Source: Scylla paramamosain (taxonomy: Eukaryota > Arthropoda > Malacostraca > Decapoda > Portunidae). Taken from it: a stretch of DNA of 64,000 nt. This document shows positions 35,559 through 50,636 of the stretch, one piece after another. Position 1 is the stretch's first letter; each line of letters starts with the position of its first letter. The stretch spans positions 23,295,079 through 23,359,078 of the forward strand of contig NC_087151.1 of NCBI RefSeq assembly GCF_035594125.1. Reading direction: 5' to 3'. The position numbers and the translations under genes were made by a program. The notes below the pieces were generated by a model. The model was not told where the DNA came from and made no database searches. It saw only the letters and a program-made list of their open reading frames with translations.

Positions 35559-36093
35559 CTCTTTGGTAAATGTCTTGTCAATGTTAAGTTCAGAGGGTCA
35601 CTAAAAGACGCTTCGATATGTTTACAGTATTTATTGCTTAACCTTTATTTACATGGTCATGTAGGTAACAGCATAACTAGCCTCCCCAGCTGCATCCTCA
35701 TCCCTGCCCTCTAATTATGGCCTGGATCTCTCCCGACTCACGCTTCTTCCTCTACCTCCTCTTCCCTCTCCTTAACCTAAGTACAAATGTTCTTACATTG
35801 CCTCCTTCTCCTCCTCTTCCTCCTCTTCCTCTTCCTCCTCCTTATCCCACGTGGACAGTACAAATGTTCTTACATTACATGAACAATCCCCCTCATCCCC
35901 CTCCTTAACCACGTGGTCAATACAAATGTTCTTACATTACATGAATGGCAGTTGCTAGCCAACGCGGTCTCTCTCCACACCTTAATTATGATGTGAATAA
36001 TGTCGTGGAAAGTCTCTCCCGATCACGCCACAGTCCACTCATTATCCCATCCTCCCCCTCCCCCTCCTCCTCCTCCTCCTCCTCCTCCTTCTC
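35559..36093. other. Spacer between polB and ATPase with pyrimidine-rich runs and short direct repeats
   Basis: No protein is supported. Pyrimidine-rich runs on the plus strand (CCTCCTCTTCCTCCTCTTCC at about 35,808; CTCCTCC repeats at 36,061-36,090) alternate with three copies of TACAAATGTTCTTACATT. The region lies upstream of the ATPase and downstream of polB on the minus strand, so it could hold the promoter of the packaging/integration genes. Confidence 0.6.
35782..35938. repeat. Three direct copies of an 18-bp motif, two preceded by CACGTGG
   Basis: TACAAATGTTCTTACATT occurs at 35,782-35,799, 35,859-35,876 and 35,921-35,938. The second and third are followed by ACATGAA and preceded by CCACGTGG at about 35,848 and 35,909, a palindromic E-box-type hexamer CACGTG. 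Copies two and three form a repeat of about 62 bp. These could be binding sites or residual tandem duplication. Confidence 0.8.
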
Positions 36094-36843
36094 CTACTCC
36101 ACATCCTCTGCCACCTCCTCATCTATATCATTCTCCACATCTCTTTCCCGCTGATCATTGTCGGGGTGGTAATACGTGAAAGCGTTTGTCGTCAAAATGT
36201 GACAATGTACACTTTCGCATGTGAGGCGTACAAATTTACCCTTTCACATTCCTGATATTATAGCAATCCACCATCCCACATGCGACATTATTAAGTGTTT
36301 CCCTATACTGCTGATGCAATATATTTTGCTGATGGTGAGTTGGAATGCCTTTACCTCGAGATACTTGCTTGTCATCTTCCATCAGCAGCGAATACATCTT
36401 TGGTTTTAATATGATTGCCTCTTTGATGAGCCTGGATCCGGTTTTAGATTTCAGCAAGCCTAGTTGACCCTTCCGCTCCCCATTAAAACACATGTGATAT
36501 GAAGCAAAGTTACTGGTGACAAGAAAATTTGCCATGGGTCCATGTTTCAGTTCATCATTTAAGTTTGTAGGTATGTGTAGACTGAATATGAAACTGTCAG
36601 TATCTTCACAAGCTAATTTAGCTCTCTCCCCATAATTGGCTTTGATGACACGATACCAAAAGTTGTACATGTACTTCTTTGCCACTTCTAAAATATGGTA
36701 TCTTAAGTAATTTGGCGGACTGATTTTAATCGTATTCTTACTGTTGACGCATATGACTCGGTCCTCGCCTAATTGGTGTACCCTTTTAAAGGATGGATTT
36801 CTTGCATACTTCAGGAGAGACTTTCTTTTTGTCACTAATTTCT
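36094..36843 (-). pseudogene. polB: Maverick protein-primed DNA polymerase B, C-terminal fragment
   Basis: Replicates the element's linear genome. Only the C-terminal palm and thumb region is present. The frame open from about 36,843 to 36,236 includes KRVHQLGEDRVICVNSK, then KKYMYNFWYRVIKANYGE and the catalytic motif C region ACEDTDSFIF (family consensus DTDS). Downstream come FKS-like segments ending in KEAIILKPKMYSLLME, which corresponds to the KxKxY-type motif. A shift at about 36,237 moves the last segment (FVRLTCESVHCHILTTNAF and an acidic tail RDVENDIDEEVAEDVE) into another frame ending at TAG 36,094-36,096. The exonuclease domain, motifs A and B and the terminal-protein region are absent. 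Upstream of 36,843 there is a TAA and then satellite from about 36,924. The gene is therefore truncated by the array junction. Confidence 0.85.
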
Positions 36844-36923
36844 GTTAGAGACCATACTTCACTTCAGATAACATGGATCTGCACCTTCTCCACATCTTTA
36901 ATGAGCGTCATATGTCTTCCGCC

Positions 36924-38245
36924 TGGTAAAAATATGTATTATAAATGTTTTTGAATTTGCTAAATAATAAAACGTCAAAATGCATGCAAAGCACACTATA
37001 TTTGAAAATAAAATAACATTACCGAAAAACGCGGGTTTTGATGGTTTTCAACTGTTTTCAACGTTCCGAAACGCTAAAACGCTTTCAAAATATAAGACTC
37101 ATTTATGGAGAAATCGAACAACTTCATTTTAAATGTATTTTTAGTGATTTTTGAGCTTGTTAGGTAACAAAACCCAAAAATGCAAGCAAAACACTCTATA
37201 TACAATAATGAGATGACAGGTCCAGAAATGTGTCATTTGCGTGTTTTTGAGCATATCAGCCACGAAAACACTAAAAAGGATGGAAAAAACCCCTTATATA
37301 AGAAAATTAAAGAATATTACCAAAATCCTGTATTTTGACGGTTATTAAGCTTTTAACATACCAAAACTCTAAAATGGAAGCAAAAATACACTTCCTAGTG
37401 AAAAAGAACATTACAAAAAACGGATGTTTTGAGTCTGTTTGAGTTTATCAAAACGCCAAAACACATGGAAATATGCTAATATGTGGATACAATGATAGTA
37501 TTACAAACGTATTTGACAAGTGTTTTTAAGGTTCACTAGTGCTGAAACGCTAAAACATGTTAATATTACTTTATGTTTAGTAACAGAATGTAATTAACAA
37601 AAATGTGCATTATGAGTCTTATTTACCGTGTTAGGCACCAAAACGACAAAATGCATAAAAAGAAATCTATATGAAGAAACAGAGCTACAATACCAATAAC
37701 CTGTATTATGAATGTTAGGTACCAAAACGCCATAGTTCATACAAAGCACACGAAATTAGAAGAGAAAACATCACGAAAAAAGTGTCTTTTTAGTGTTTTC
37801 AAACTAGTTACGTACCAAAACACTAAAACACACGAAAAAAAATTAAATAAATAATAAATAAATAAATAAATAAATAAAATGGATAATACAGAACAACTTC
37901 ATCAAAAGAGTGTATTTTAAGTGTTTTCTTCGTCTTGTTAGATACCAAACCTACAAAATGCATGGAAAGCATCCTATATCGGGTAATGAAACAACATTAC
38001 CAGAAACCTGTCATTTTCTTGTTTTGAGCATACAAGGCACCAAAAAGCTAAAAGCATGGAAAACATCTCATTTGGGAAAACTAAACATTACTAACTAATC
38101 ATGTATTTTAAATGTTTTTGAGCCTCTTACATATCAAAACTCTAAAATACATGTAAAACACCTTTTCTGGAGGAACAGAACAATATTACCAAAAAACTTG
38201 TGTTTAGCGTGTTTTCGAGTTTACTAGGTACCCAAACCACTCCAT
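36924..38245 (+). repeat. Divergent satellite subfamily, plus orientation
   Basis: Monomers keep the ACCAAAACG, GCATG and AAAACGTG words but use variant segments such as GTGTCATTTGCGTGTTTTTGAGC and TATGAGTCTTATTTACCG. The same variants recur in the array at the right end of the window (62.29 kb onwards) and are not prominent elsewhere. An (ATAA)n run occurs at 37,846-37,880. No gene is supported. Confidence 0.82.
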
Positions 38246-38257
38246 ATGGAGTGGTTT
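38234..38257. repeat. Perfect 24-bp palindrome at a satellite inversion junction
   Basis: AAACCACTCCAT followed by its exact reverse complement, centred at 38,245/38,246. Left of the centre the satellite is in plus orientation, right of it in minus orientation. The same right-hand sequence at 50,978 continues normally on both sides, so the palindrome is a breakpoint product joining two monomers at a shared CCATATGG. Confidence 0.93.
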
Positions 38258-41763
<3,506 letters not shown>

Positions 41764-44217
41764 GGAGCCACGAATGTCCTCAGGGCGGACTGCTCTTCTG
41801 ATAATGACCCTAAGTGTCTTGACAACCCCCCTCAACTTTTTCTTCATTAACTTCTGCAACATTCGCGGTCTAAGATCTAATTTTCAATCAGTAGAACACC
41901 ACCTCTCCTCTTCTAAACCTCATCTTCTTTTCCTCACTGAAAATCAGGTATCTGAGGCAAGTGACAATAGGCCCTTTTTCTGTTCCCTCCTACTTTCTCT
42001 ATCCTCATTTTCAATTCAAAGCTGGTTGTTGCGTTTATGTGCGAAACGACATAACCTGCTCTCGTGCCCACGATCTTGAATCTTCTGAGTTTTCCACCAT
42101 CTGGCTACGCCTTTAGAGTCACTCTCAAACTAAATTCAGCTGTGCTGTATAAATCTCACCTAACTCCTCTGACTATAAGAAATTTTTTGACTACTTAACT
42201 TCCAAAGTGAAGCATATTCTGACTCTCTTCCCTTTTGCAGAGATCTCCATTCTTGGAGACATCAATGTTCACCACCAGCCTTGGCTTTCCTCTCCCTTCA
42301 CTGACCATCCTGCTGAACTATCCTTCAATTTGCTATCCTCCACGACCTAGAGCAATTGGTGCAACACCCTACTCGTATTCCTGACCGTTTTGGAGATACG
42401 CCTAACATTCTTGACCTTTTCCTCACCTCTAATTCTTCTCCATGTGCTGTCACCCTCTCTTCTCCGTTGGGCTCCTCCGATAACAATCTCATATCTGTAT
42501 CTTGTCCTATCCCTCCAATCTCTCCTCAGGATCCCCCTAAGGGAAAGTGCCTCTGGCGTTTTGCCTCTGGTAGTTGGGGAACCTAAGGAGGTATTTTGCT
42601 GATTTTCCTTGGAATGACTACTGCTTCCGTGTCAGAGACCCATCTTTGTGTGCCGAGCGCATAACACACGTGATAGTGTCTGTCATGGAGGCATACTTTC
42701 CTCACTCTTTTTGTCGACCTAAACTTTCCAAACCTTGGTTTGGAAAGATTAGGATTCTTATTTTCGTGCTATACTCGTACATGATAGATAGGTGGCCCAC
42801 AAAAGGTACTTAAGCCTTCCATCACCAGAATCTCAAACACTTTATATTTCTGCCCGGAACCATGCCAAGTCTGTTCTCCAACTACCCAAAAATACTCCTT
42901 CATTAACAGAAAGTATGAAAATCTTTCAAAATCTAACTCTCCTCGAGACTTCTGCCATCTAGCCCAAAATATCTCCCATAACTTTACTTCTTCTTCTTTC
43001 CCTCCTTTATTTCAACCGGATGGCACCACTGCTATCACATCTATCTTTAAAGCTGAACTATTCGCTCAAACCTTTGCTAAAAACTATACCTTGGACGATT
43101 CATGGCTAGTTCCTCCCTCTCCTCCATTCTCTGACTATTTTATACTTCACATTGAAATTCTTCGCAATGATGTTTTCCATGCTGGCCTAAACCCTTAGAA
43201 GGCCTATGGACCTGATGGGGTCCCTCCTGTTGTTCTCCGAAACTGTGCCTCCGTGCTTGCACCTTGCCTAGTCAAACTCTATCAGCTCTGTCTGTTAACA
43301 TCTACCTTTCCTTCTTGCTGGAAATTTGCCTACATTCAGCCTGTTCTTAAAAAGGGTGACCGTTCTAATCCCTCAAACTGCCGTCCTATTGTTTTAATTC
43401 CCTGCCTATCTAAAGTTTTTGAACAGGAAGATTCTTAAACAACTTTCTATCTGATCGCCAGTATGGGTTCAGTCAAGGCCGCTCTACTGGTGATCTGGCT
43501 TTCTTTACTGAGTCTTGGTCATCCTCATTTAGAGATTTTGGTGAAACTCTTGCTGTTGCCTTGGATATATGAAAAGCTTTTGACAGAATTTGACACAAAG
43601 CTTTTATTTCCAAACTATCCTTCTACGGCTTCTATCCTTCTCTCTGTAACTTCATCTCAAGTTTCCTTTCTGACCGTTCTATTGCTGCTGTGGTAGACGG
43701 TGACTGTTCTTCTCCTAAATCTATTAACAGTGGTGTTCCTCAGGGTTTTATCCTATCACCCACTCCTTATTATTCATCAATGACCTTCTAAACCAAAATT
43801 CTTGTCCTATCCTCTCCTACGATGATGATACCACCTTGCACTTTTCCACGTCTTTTCATAGACGTCCAACACTTCAGGACGTAAACATTTCACGCAGGGA
43901 AGCCACAGAACGCCTGGCTACTGATCTTTTTTAAAATTTCTGATTCGGGCAGAACAAACTTGGTATTGTTCAATGCCTCAAAAACTAAATTACTCCAATC
44001 AACTCGACACAACCTTTTAGACAACTATCTCCTCTTCTTCAGTGACACTTAATTGTCCTACCTTCTACACTGAACATTCTTGGTCTGTCCCTTACTTATA
44101 ATCTGAAGTGGAAACTTCACATCTCATATCTAGCTAAAACAGCTTATATGAAGTTAGGTGTTCTGAGACATTTCTGCCAGTTTTTTTTGTTTTTTTTTTT
44201 CATCCCCCCAAGCTGCT
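41764..44217 (+). mobile_element. Jockey-like LINE, endonuclease plus reverse transcriptase, pseudogene
   Basis: A single-family LINE body. An apurinic-type endonuclease appears first: [65 protein letters not shown] and a final [15 protein letters not shown], where the usual SDH is SDN in this copy. The RT domain follows: KAYGPDGVPPVVLRN, FAYIQPVLKKGDRSNPSNCRP, a region corresponding to GRSTGDLAFFTE, a motif A broken by a TGA, GVPQG, and a motif C decayed from YADD (at about 43,820). Many stops and shifts are present. It ends at GCTGCTAG about 44,217 in mid-gene and joins satellite, so the RT C-terminus and 3' UTR are missing; a normal LINE insertion would keep them. Confidence 0.87.
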
Positions 44218-45302
44218 AGGGTGCTTTCTAAGCATTTTAGCGTTTTGTTGCCTAAAACACTAAAAAAACACTTTTCTGGTAACGTTTCCTTTCCCCATAT
44301 AAAGTGAAATCACTTTATGGGGTATGTAGGTATTTTGGCGTTTTGGTACCTAACATTGTGAAAAATACCTAAATACACGCTTTTGGTAATGATGATCAGT
44401 TTCTACATATGGATTGTTATTTACGCGTTTTAGGATATTAGTACCTGAGAAAGTCAAAAACAATAATACACGTTTCAGGTAATGTCGTTTTGTTTCACCA
44501 TATAAACACATATTTTTGGTAATGTTATTCTGTTTCTCCACAATGGATGTTTAGTATGTATTTTAGCGATCTGATACATAAGAAGCTCAAAACCACTCAA
44601 AACGCACACTTTTCGTAATGTGCTTTTGTATTCCAATATAGAGTGCTTTCCATGCATTATAGCATTTTGATGCCTAACGAGCTCATAAACACTCTAAAGA
44701 AATGTTTCTTGTAATGTCATTTTATTTCTCCATACAGAGTGCTTTAAATGCACTTTGTCCCTTTGGTACCTAACAATGTGAAAAAAGAATCATTCAAAAT
44801 GAGCGTTTTTGATAATGTAGTTTTGTACATATACCAATATAGGGTACTATTAACACATTTTAGAGTTTTGGTAGTTAAATAGCTCAAAAACACACGTTTC
44901 TCGTAATACCCTTTTGTTTTTTCCATAAGGAGTGTTTTGCATCCATTTTGTCGTTTTGATACAAAACAACGTAAAGAATAAATAAATAAATAAATAAATA
45001 TATTTGTGAATGCTGTTCTTTTCTAGTAAATAAAAAGTGCTATTCACGCGTTTTACCATTTTGGTACCTAAGAAATTCAGAAACACTTGTAATACATGTT
45101 TCTTGTAATATCGTATCGTTTCCCATACAGTGTATTTTTCATGCATTTTGCCGTTTTTGTTGTAGGTAAGAATCTCAAAAAGACGTTTTTGGTAATGTTA
45201 TTCTGTTTGGCAATAACAAAAAGCTCACAAACACTGAAAGGACACGTTTTTGGCAGTATTAATTTGTATTCCAATATAAAATAAATTCCATGCTTTTTGA
45301 AT
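44218..45302 (-). repeat. Satellite, minus orientation, end of duplication copy 1
   Basis: Main-family monomers in reverse orientation with an (AAAT)n run at 44,978-45,000. The stretch ends where TTCCATGCTTTTTGAATAAC runs into (AAT)n. No gene is supported. Confidence 0.88.
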
Positions 45303-45305
45303 AAC

Positions 45306-45336
<31 letters not shown>

Positions 45337-45359
45337 TTAATAATAATAATAATAATAAT

Positions 45360-45390
<31 letters not shown>

Positions 45391-45413
45391 TTAATAATAA
45401 TAATAATAATAAT

Positions 45414-45451
<38 letters not shown>

Positions 45452-45513
45452 TAATAATTATAATAATAACAACAACAATAACAATAATAATAAAACAATA
45501 ATAATAATAATAA
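45303..45513. repeat. (AAT)n microsatellite with AAC interruptions
   Basis: Compound AAT repeats that mark the right end of the duplicated segment and, on the minus strand, abut the truncated LINE at 45,523. The Asn-rich and Ile-rich open frames across it are artefacts. Confidence 0.95.
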
Positions 45514-45522
45514 TTGAACATT

Positions 45523-46275
45523 GAAGTCTCCAAGAATGGATATCTCTGCAAGAGGGAAGAGGGTCAGAATGTGCTCCACTTTGGAAGTTAAGTAGCCAAA
45601 GAATTTCTTACAGTCAGAGGAGTTAGGTGAGAGGTATACAGCACAGATAAATTTAGTATGAGAGTGACTCTGTAGTCGTAGCCATATGGTGGAAAACTCG
45701 GAAGATTCAAGAGCACATAAACACAGCATCCAGCTTTGGATCGAAAATGAGGATAGAGAAAGTAGGAGGGAATAGAAAAGGGGCAACTGTCAGTTGCCTC
45801 AGACAACTGAGTTTTAGTGAGGAAAAGAAGATGAGGTTTAGAAGAGGAGAGGTGGTGTTCTACAGATTGAAAATTAGATCTTAGACTGCGAATGTTGCAG
45901 AAGTTAATGAAGGAAAAGTTGAGAGGGGTGTCAAGACACTTAGGGTCGTCGACAGAAAGGCAGTCCGACCTAGTGACATTTATGGACCCCTCCCCAGATG
46001 GGGACTCCGAAGCTGGTGTAGGAGTCGCCATGATGATTTTAAAATTTTTGAGTGAAGGATGTGTGTGTTATTAGGTGCTTGTAGTTTTGTGTGGAGGAAG
46101 AGAGTTGTTCTTAGAGGGCAGGCTGTGACTGCACCCTTGTGTTGTGAGACACAAAGGGAAACGTTCAGTGAGGTCACAGCTGGGTTTAATGATAAGTTCA
46201 CAGCACCCCCTGAACAGTACCTTAGACCTCACTGGGAGTAATTACCGTTTCGGCAGGTGTCTACTGCCCCCATCT
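45523..46275 (-). mobile_element. LINE 5' end: 5' UTR and endonuclease N-terminus, truncated by (ATT)n
   Basis: Minus strand. A 5' leader of about 240 bp (46,275-46,032) is followed by ATG at 46,031. The coding sequence begins MATPTPASESPSGEGSINVT and then enters the endonuclease segment INFCNIRSLRSNFQSVEHHL and HLLFLTKTQLSEA, in one frame to about 45,588. The next segment (YLTSKVEHILTLFPLAEISI, then ILGDFNV) is in a second frame and stops at the microsatellite at about 45,520. It is the only copy in the window with a readable 5' end, and shows where the protein of this LINE family starts. No RT is present. Confidence 0.85.
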
Positions 46276-47802
46276 ATACCCATATAGGATGAATTCCATG
46301 CTTTAAAGCTTTTTTTATGCCTAAGATTGAAAAACACTCAAAAGACTTGTTTTTTGCAATGTCGCATCGTTTTTCCATAAAGGAGGTTTTACATGCATTT
46401 TTGTTCGTAATAATGTGAAAAACATTTAAAATTCACGGTTTTGGTAATGCGTTTTTGGTAATATAGAGAGCTATTCATACGTTTTAGCGTTTTGATTCCT
46501 AAGTTCAAAAACACTCACAGTACATGTTTCTCGTAATGTCTTTTCGTTTCTCCATACAGGGTACCTTCCATGCTTTTCGACGTTTTTCTATGTACGAAAA
46601 TCCGAAACACTCAAAATATTTGTTTTGAGTAATGTTATTTTAGTTTTTCCATAAAAGGTGTTTTGCATGCATTTTAGTGTTCTGGTACATAAACAGCTCA
46701 AAAACACTGAAAAGGGACGTTTTTGGTTATGTTGTTTTGTTTTCCCACATAGGATGCTTTTCATGCTTTTTAGTGTTTTGGTGCCTAGTACGCTCATAAA
46801 CACGAAAAAGACACGTTCCTGGAAATTTCGTTTCCTCTGCACACATAAGGTGTTTTGGCATCTATCATTGCGAATTCACACAAAATACAAGTTATTGGTA
46901 ATGTTTTTTTTTTTTTTTCTCCATATAGAGAGCTATTCATGAGTTTTAGGGGTTTGATAATAAAAAAAAACTCGAAAACACTTATAATATACTTTTCTTG
47001 TAATGTGATTTCGTTTACTCATATAGGGTATTTTGCATGCATTTTCGCGTTTTCTTTTTTTTTTTTTTGCGTTTTGGTGCCTAACATGTATGAAAACACA
47101 CAAAAGATATGTTTCTTGCAATATCGTTTCGTTTCCCCCTATAAGTAGCTTCCATACATTTTTCTGCGTAACATGCTCAAAAACACTAGAAATACACGTT
47201 TTTTGTAAAGTTATGATGTTTCTTCATGAATTTTGTTTACATGGTTTACAGCGTTTTGGTACATATCTAGTTTAAAAACATTAAAAAGAGACGTTTTCGG
47301 TAATATTGTTTTCTTTTACCATATACGATGCTTTCCATGATTTTTTTTTCGCTTTGGTGCCTAGAACGCTGATAAAACCCCCTAAAGACACGTTTCTGAA
47401 AATCTCGTTTCCTTTTCCCATACAGGATCCTTTATATGCATTTTAGGGTCTTGATACCCGTGAAATATACTCAAAATACACGTATTTGGTCATGGTATTG
47501 TGTTTCTCCATATAGAGTGCTATCGGTTTCATTGTTTAGATACCTATGTAGCTCAAAAACACGCATGATACACTTTTCTCGTAATGTCTTTTCGTTTCCT
47601 CTTACAAGGTATTTTGGATGCATTTTGGAGTTTTTGTACGTAACAAGCTGAAACACACGCAAAAATACTTGTTTTTGGTATTGTTACTCCGTTTCTCCAT
47701 AAAGTGTGTTTTTGCATTCAAAAGACACTTTTTTGTAAAGTTGTTTGTTACTTCATTTCGTCGGCTTTGCAAGCATTTTGGCGTTTTGGTACCTAATAAT
47801 GG

Positions 47803-48058
<256 letters not shown>

Positions 48059-50152
48059 AAAATACACGTTTTTGGTAATGTTATTCTTTCTTGATATAAA
48101 GTGCTATTCAAGCGTTTTACCATTTGGATAACTAAGAAGCTCAAAACTCTCAGAATACACGTTTCTTGTTCCCGTTTCACCATATAGAGTGGTTTTCATG
48201 CATTTTGTAATTTTTGCACGTAGCAAGCTCAAAAAACATTGAAAATATATGTATTTAGTAAAGTTATAATGTTTTTCTATAAAAAGCTTTGCATGCTTTT
48301 CAGCGTTTTGGTACATATGTAGGTTAGAATATTGTTTTGTTTTCCCATATGGGGTGTTTTCCATTTATCTATTTATTTGTTTATTTATTTTTACATCGAT
48401 TAGATGCCTAGCACGCTTATTAAAACTCAAAATACACGTTTCTGGAAATTCCGTACCCTTTCCTCATATGGGGTGCCTTGCATGCATTTTAGTTTTTTGG
48501 TACTTAACAATGTAAAATACACTCAAAGTTTACGTTTTTTGGTAATGCTCTTTTGTTTCTCTATATAGAGATTCATGCGTTTTAGCGTTTTAGTAACTAA
48601 GATCAAAAAAACGATTTTGGTAATGTTATTCTGCTTCTCCATATAGAGTTTTGATCGTTATCGTTTTGGTACATATGAAGCTCAAAAACAATTATAATAC
48701 ATATTTCAACTAATGTCTTTTCGTTTCCCCATAATTGGTGATTTCCGTGCATTTTGTCTTTTTTTTTTTTTACGTAACAAGCACAAAAACCCTCGAAACC
48801 TTGTTTTTCGTTATTTTATTCCATTTTTGCATTAAAGGTGTTTTGCACGCGTTTTTACGTTTCTTTCCGTAAGTAGCTCAAAAACATAAAAAAAACGAAA
48901 CAATTTTGAAAAAATGTTTTCTTTTTTCATGCACATTGCTTTCCAAGTTTTTCAGCGTTTTGGTGTCAGCACGCTCATGAACACACAAAATTTTTTTTTT
49001 TTTTTTGTAAACCTCGTTTCCTTACTCCATATAGGGTGCTTTTCACTGATTTTGGCTTTTTGTTTCCTAACAATGGGAGATACACTCAAAAACACACGTT
49101 TTTAGTAATGTTGTTCTGATTCTCCATACAGAGTTTTCGAGTTTTAGTTTCTAAAAAGCTTAAAACGTCTAAAAAAGTTTATTTTTTGTAATGTTATCGT
49201 GTTTCTCCATTAAAGTCTTTTTTTTTTTTGCCTGCATTTTAGTGTTTTGGTACGTAAGTAGCTGAAAAATACTTAAAAGACACGTTTTTAGTAATATTGT
49301 TTTCTTTTCCCATATAGGATTTTTTTGATGCTTTTTAGCGTTTTTGCTGCCCAACACACTCATAATCACTCAAAAAAAACGTTTCTGGAAATATTTATTT
49401 TTTTCCCCATATACGTTGCTTTTCATGCATTTTTGCGTTATATCACCAAACAATATGAAACATTTTCAAAATACACGTTATTGGTGAAGTTTTTTTGCTC
49501 CATATAAGTGTGCTATTTATACGTTTTAGGGTTTCGGTTCCTAAGAAGCCCAAAAATACTCATAATACATGTTTCTTGTAATGTTTTCTCATTTCCCCAT
49601 TCAAGGTACTTTGCAGGCATTTTGGCGTTCTTGTACGTAGAAAGCTCAAAAACACTAAATATGCTTGTTTTTGGTAATGTTATGCTATTTTCTCTACAAA
49701 GGGTGTTTTGCATGAGTTTTAGCGTTTTGGTAAGTAATAAGTTTAAAAACACTCAAAAGACACTTTTCTCGTAATGTTTTGTATTCCATATGCGGCGATT
49801 TCCATGTTTTTTTTTTTTTTTTTTTTTTTAGGGTTTTGATGGCTACAACGCTGTAAAACAGTCAGAAGACACGTTTCTGGTAATGTCATTTCCTTTATCC
49901 ATATCGGGAACTTTGCATACTTTTTTGTGTATTGATACATAATAATGTGAAAAACACTCAAAATAAACGTTTTTGTTAATGTTCTTCTTTTTCTCGATAT
50001 GAAGTACATTAATATGTTTTAGCAATATAGCACGTAAGGAGCTAAAAAAAAAAACCTCATAATACACGTTTCTAGTGTTTTTTTTTTTTCCCCATTCATT
50101 TTGGCATTTTTGTACGTAACTAGCTCAAACATACTCAAAATACACGCTTCTT

Positions 50153-50636
50153 CTGAAGTTATACTGTTTCTCCATAGAGGTTTTTTTTTTTTTTTTTTTG
50201 TATACATTTTTGAAAAAAAAAAAAAAACTAAAAAGAGACGTTTTTTTGTAATACTGTTTTGTTTTTCAAAGAGTGTACTCTCCATGCTTTTTATCGTGTT
50301 GTTGCCTAGCTGGCTCTTAAACACGTAAAAGACACGTTTGTGGTAATGTCTTTTCGTTTCCCCATATAGAAAGGTTAACAAGCATTTTGGCGTTTTGATA
50401 GTGAAGTTTTTCTGTTTCTCCATAGAGATTTTTTTTTTTTGCATACATTTTTGAAAACACTAAAAAGATACGTTTTTTTGTAATACTGTTTTGTTTTCTC
50501 AAAGAGTGTACTCTCCATGCTTTTTATCGTGTTGTTGCCTAGCTCGCTCTTAAACATGTAAAAGACACGTTTGTGTTAATGTCTTTTCGTTTCCCCATAT
50601 AGGAGGCCTTACAAGCATTTTGGCGTTTTGATACCA
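50153..50636. repeat. Local tandem duplication of about 248 bp within satellite
   Basis: The block containing GTGTACTCTCCATGC and TTATCGTGTTGTTGCCTAGC occurs at about 50,153-50,400 and again at 50,401-50,636 with few differences, including the T-tract length. The copies span two and a half monomers, a different register from the five-monomer unit, so this is a recent unequal-exchange step. Confidence 0.85.

Noticed and set aside
29358..36843. Origin from a nimavirus or other large DNA virus integrated in a crustacean
   Set aside because: The gene set (DDE integrase with PolB, HerA-type ATPase and two jelly-roll capsid proteins in a roughly 10-kb block) fits Mavericks; no nimavirus-type gene was recognised.
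45297..45551. Asn-rich, Ile-rich and Leu-rich frames over AAT/ATT repeats (also 58.7 and 59.7 kb)
   Set aside because: Translations of trinucleotide repeats; flanking sequence is satellite or LINE, not a gene.
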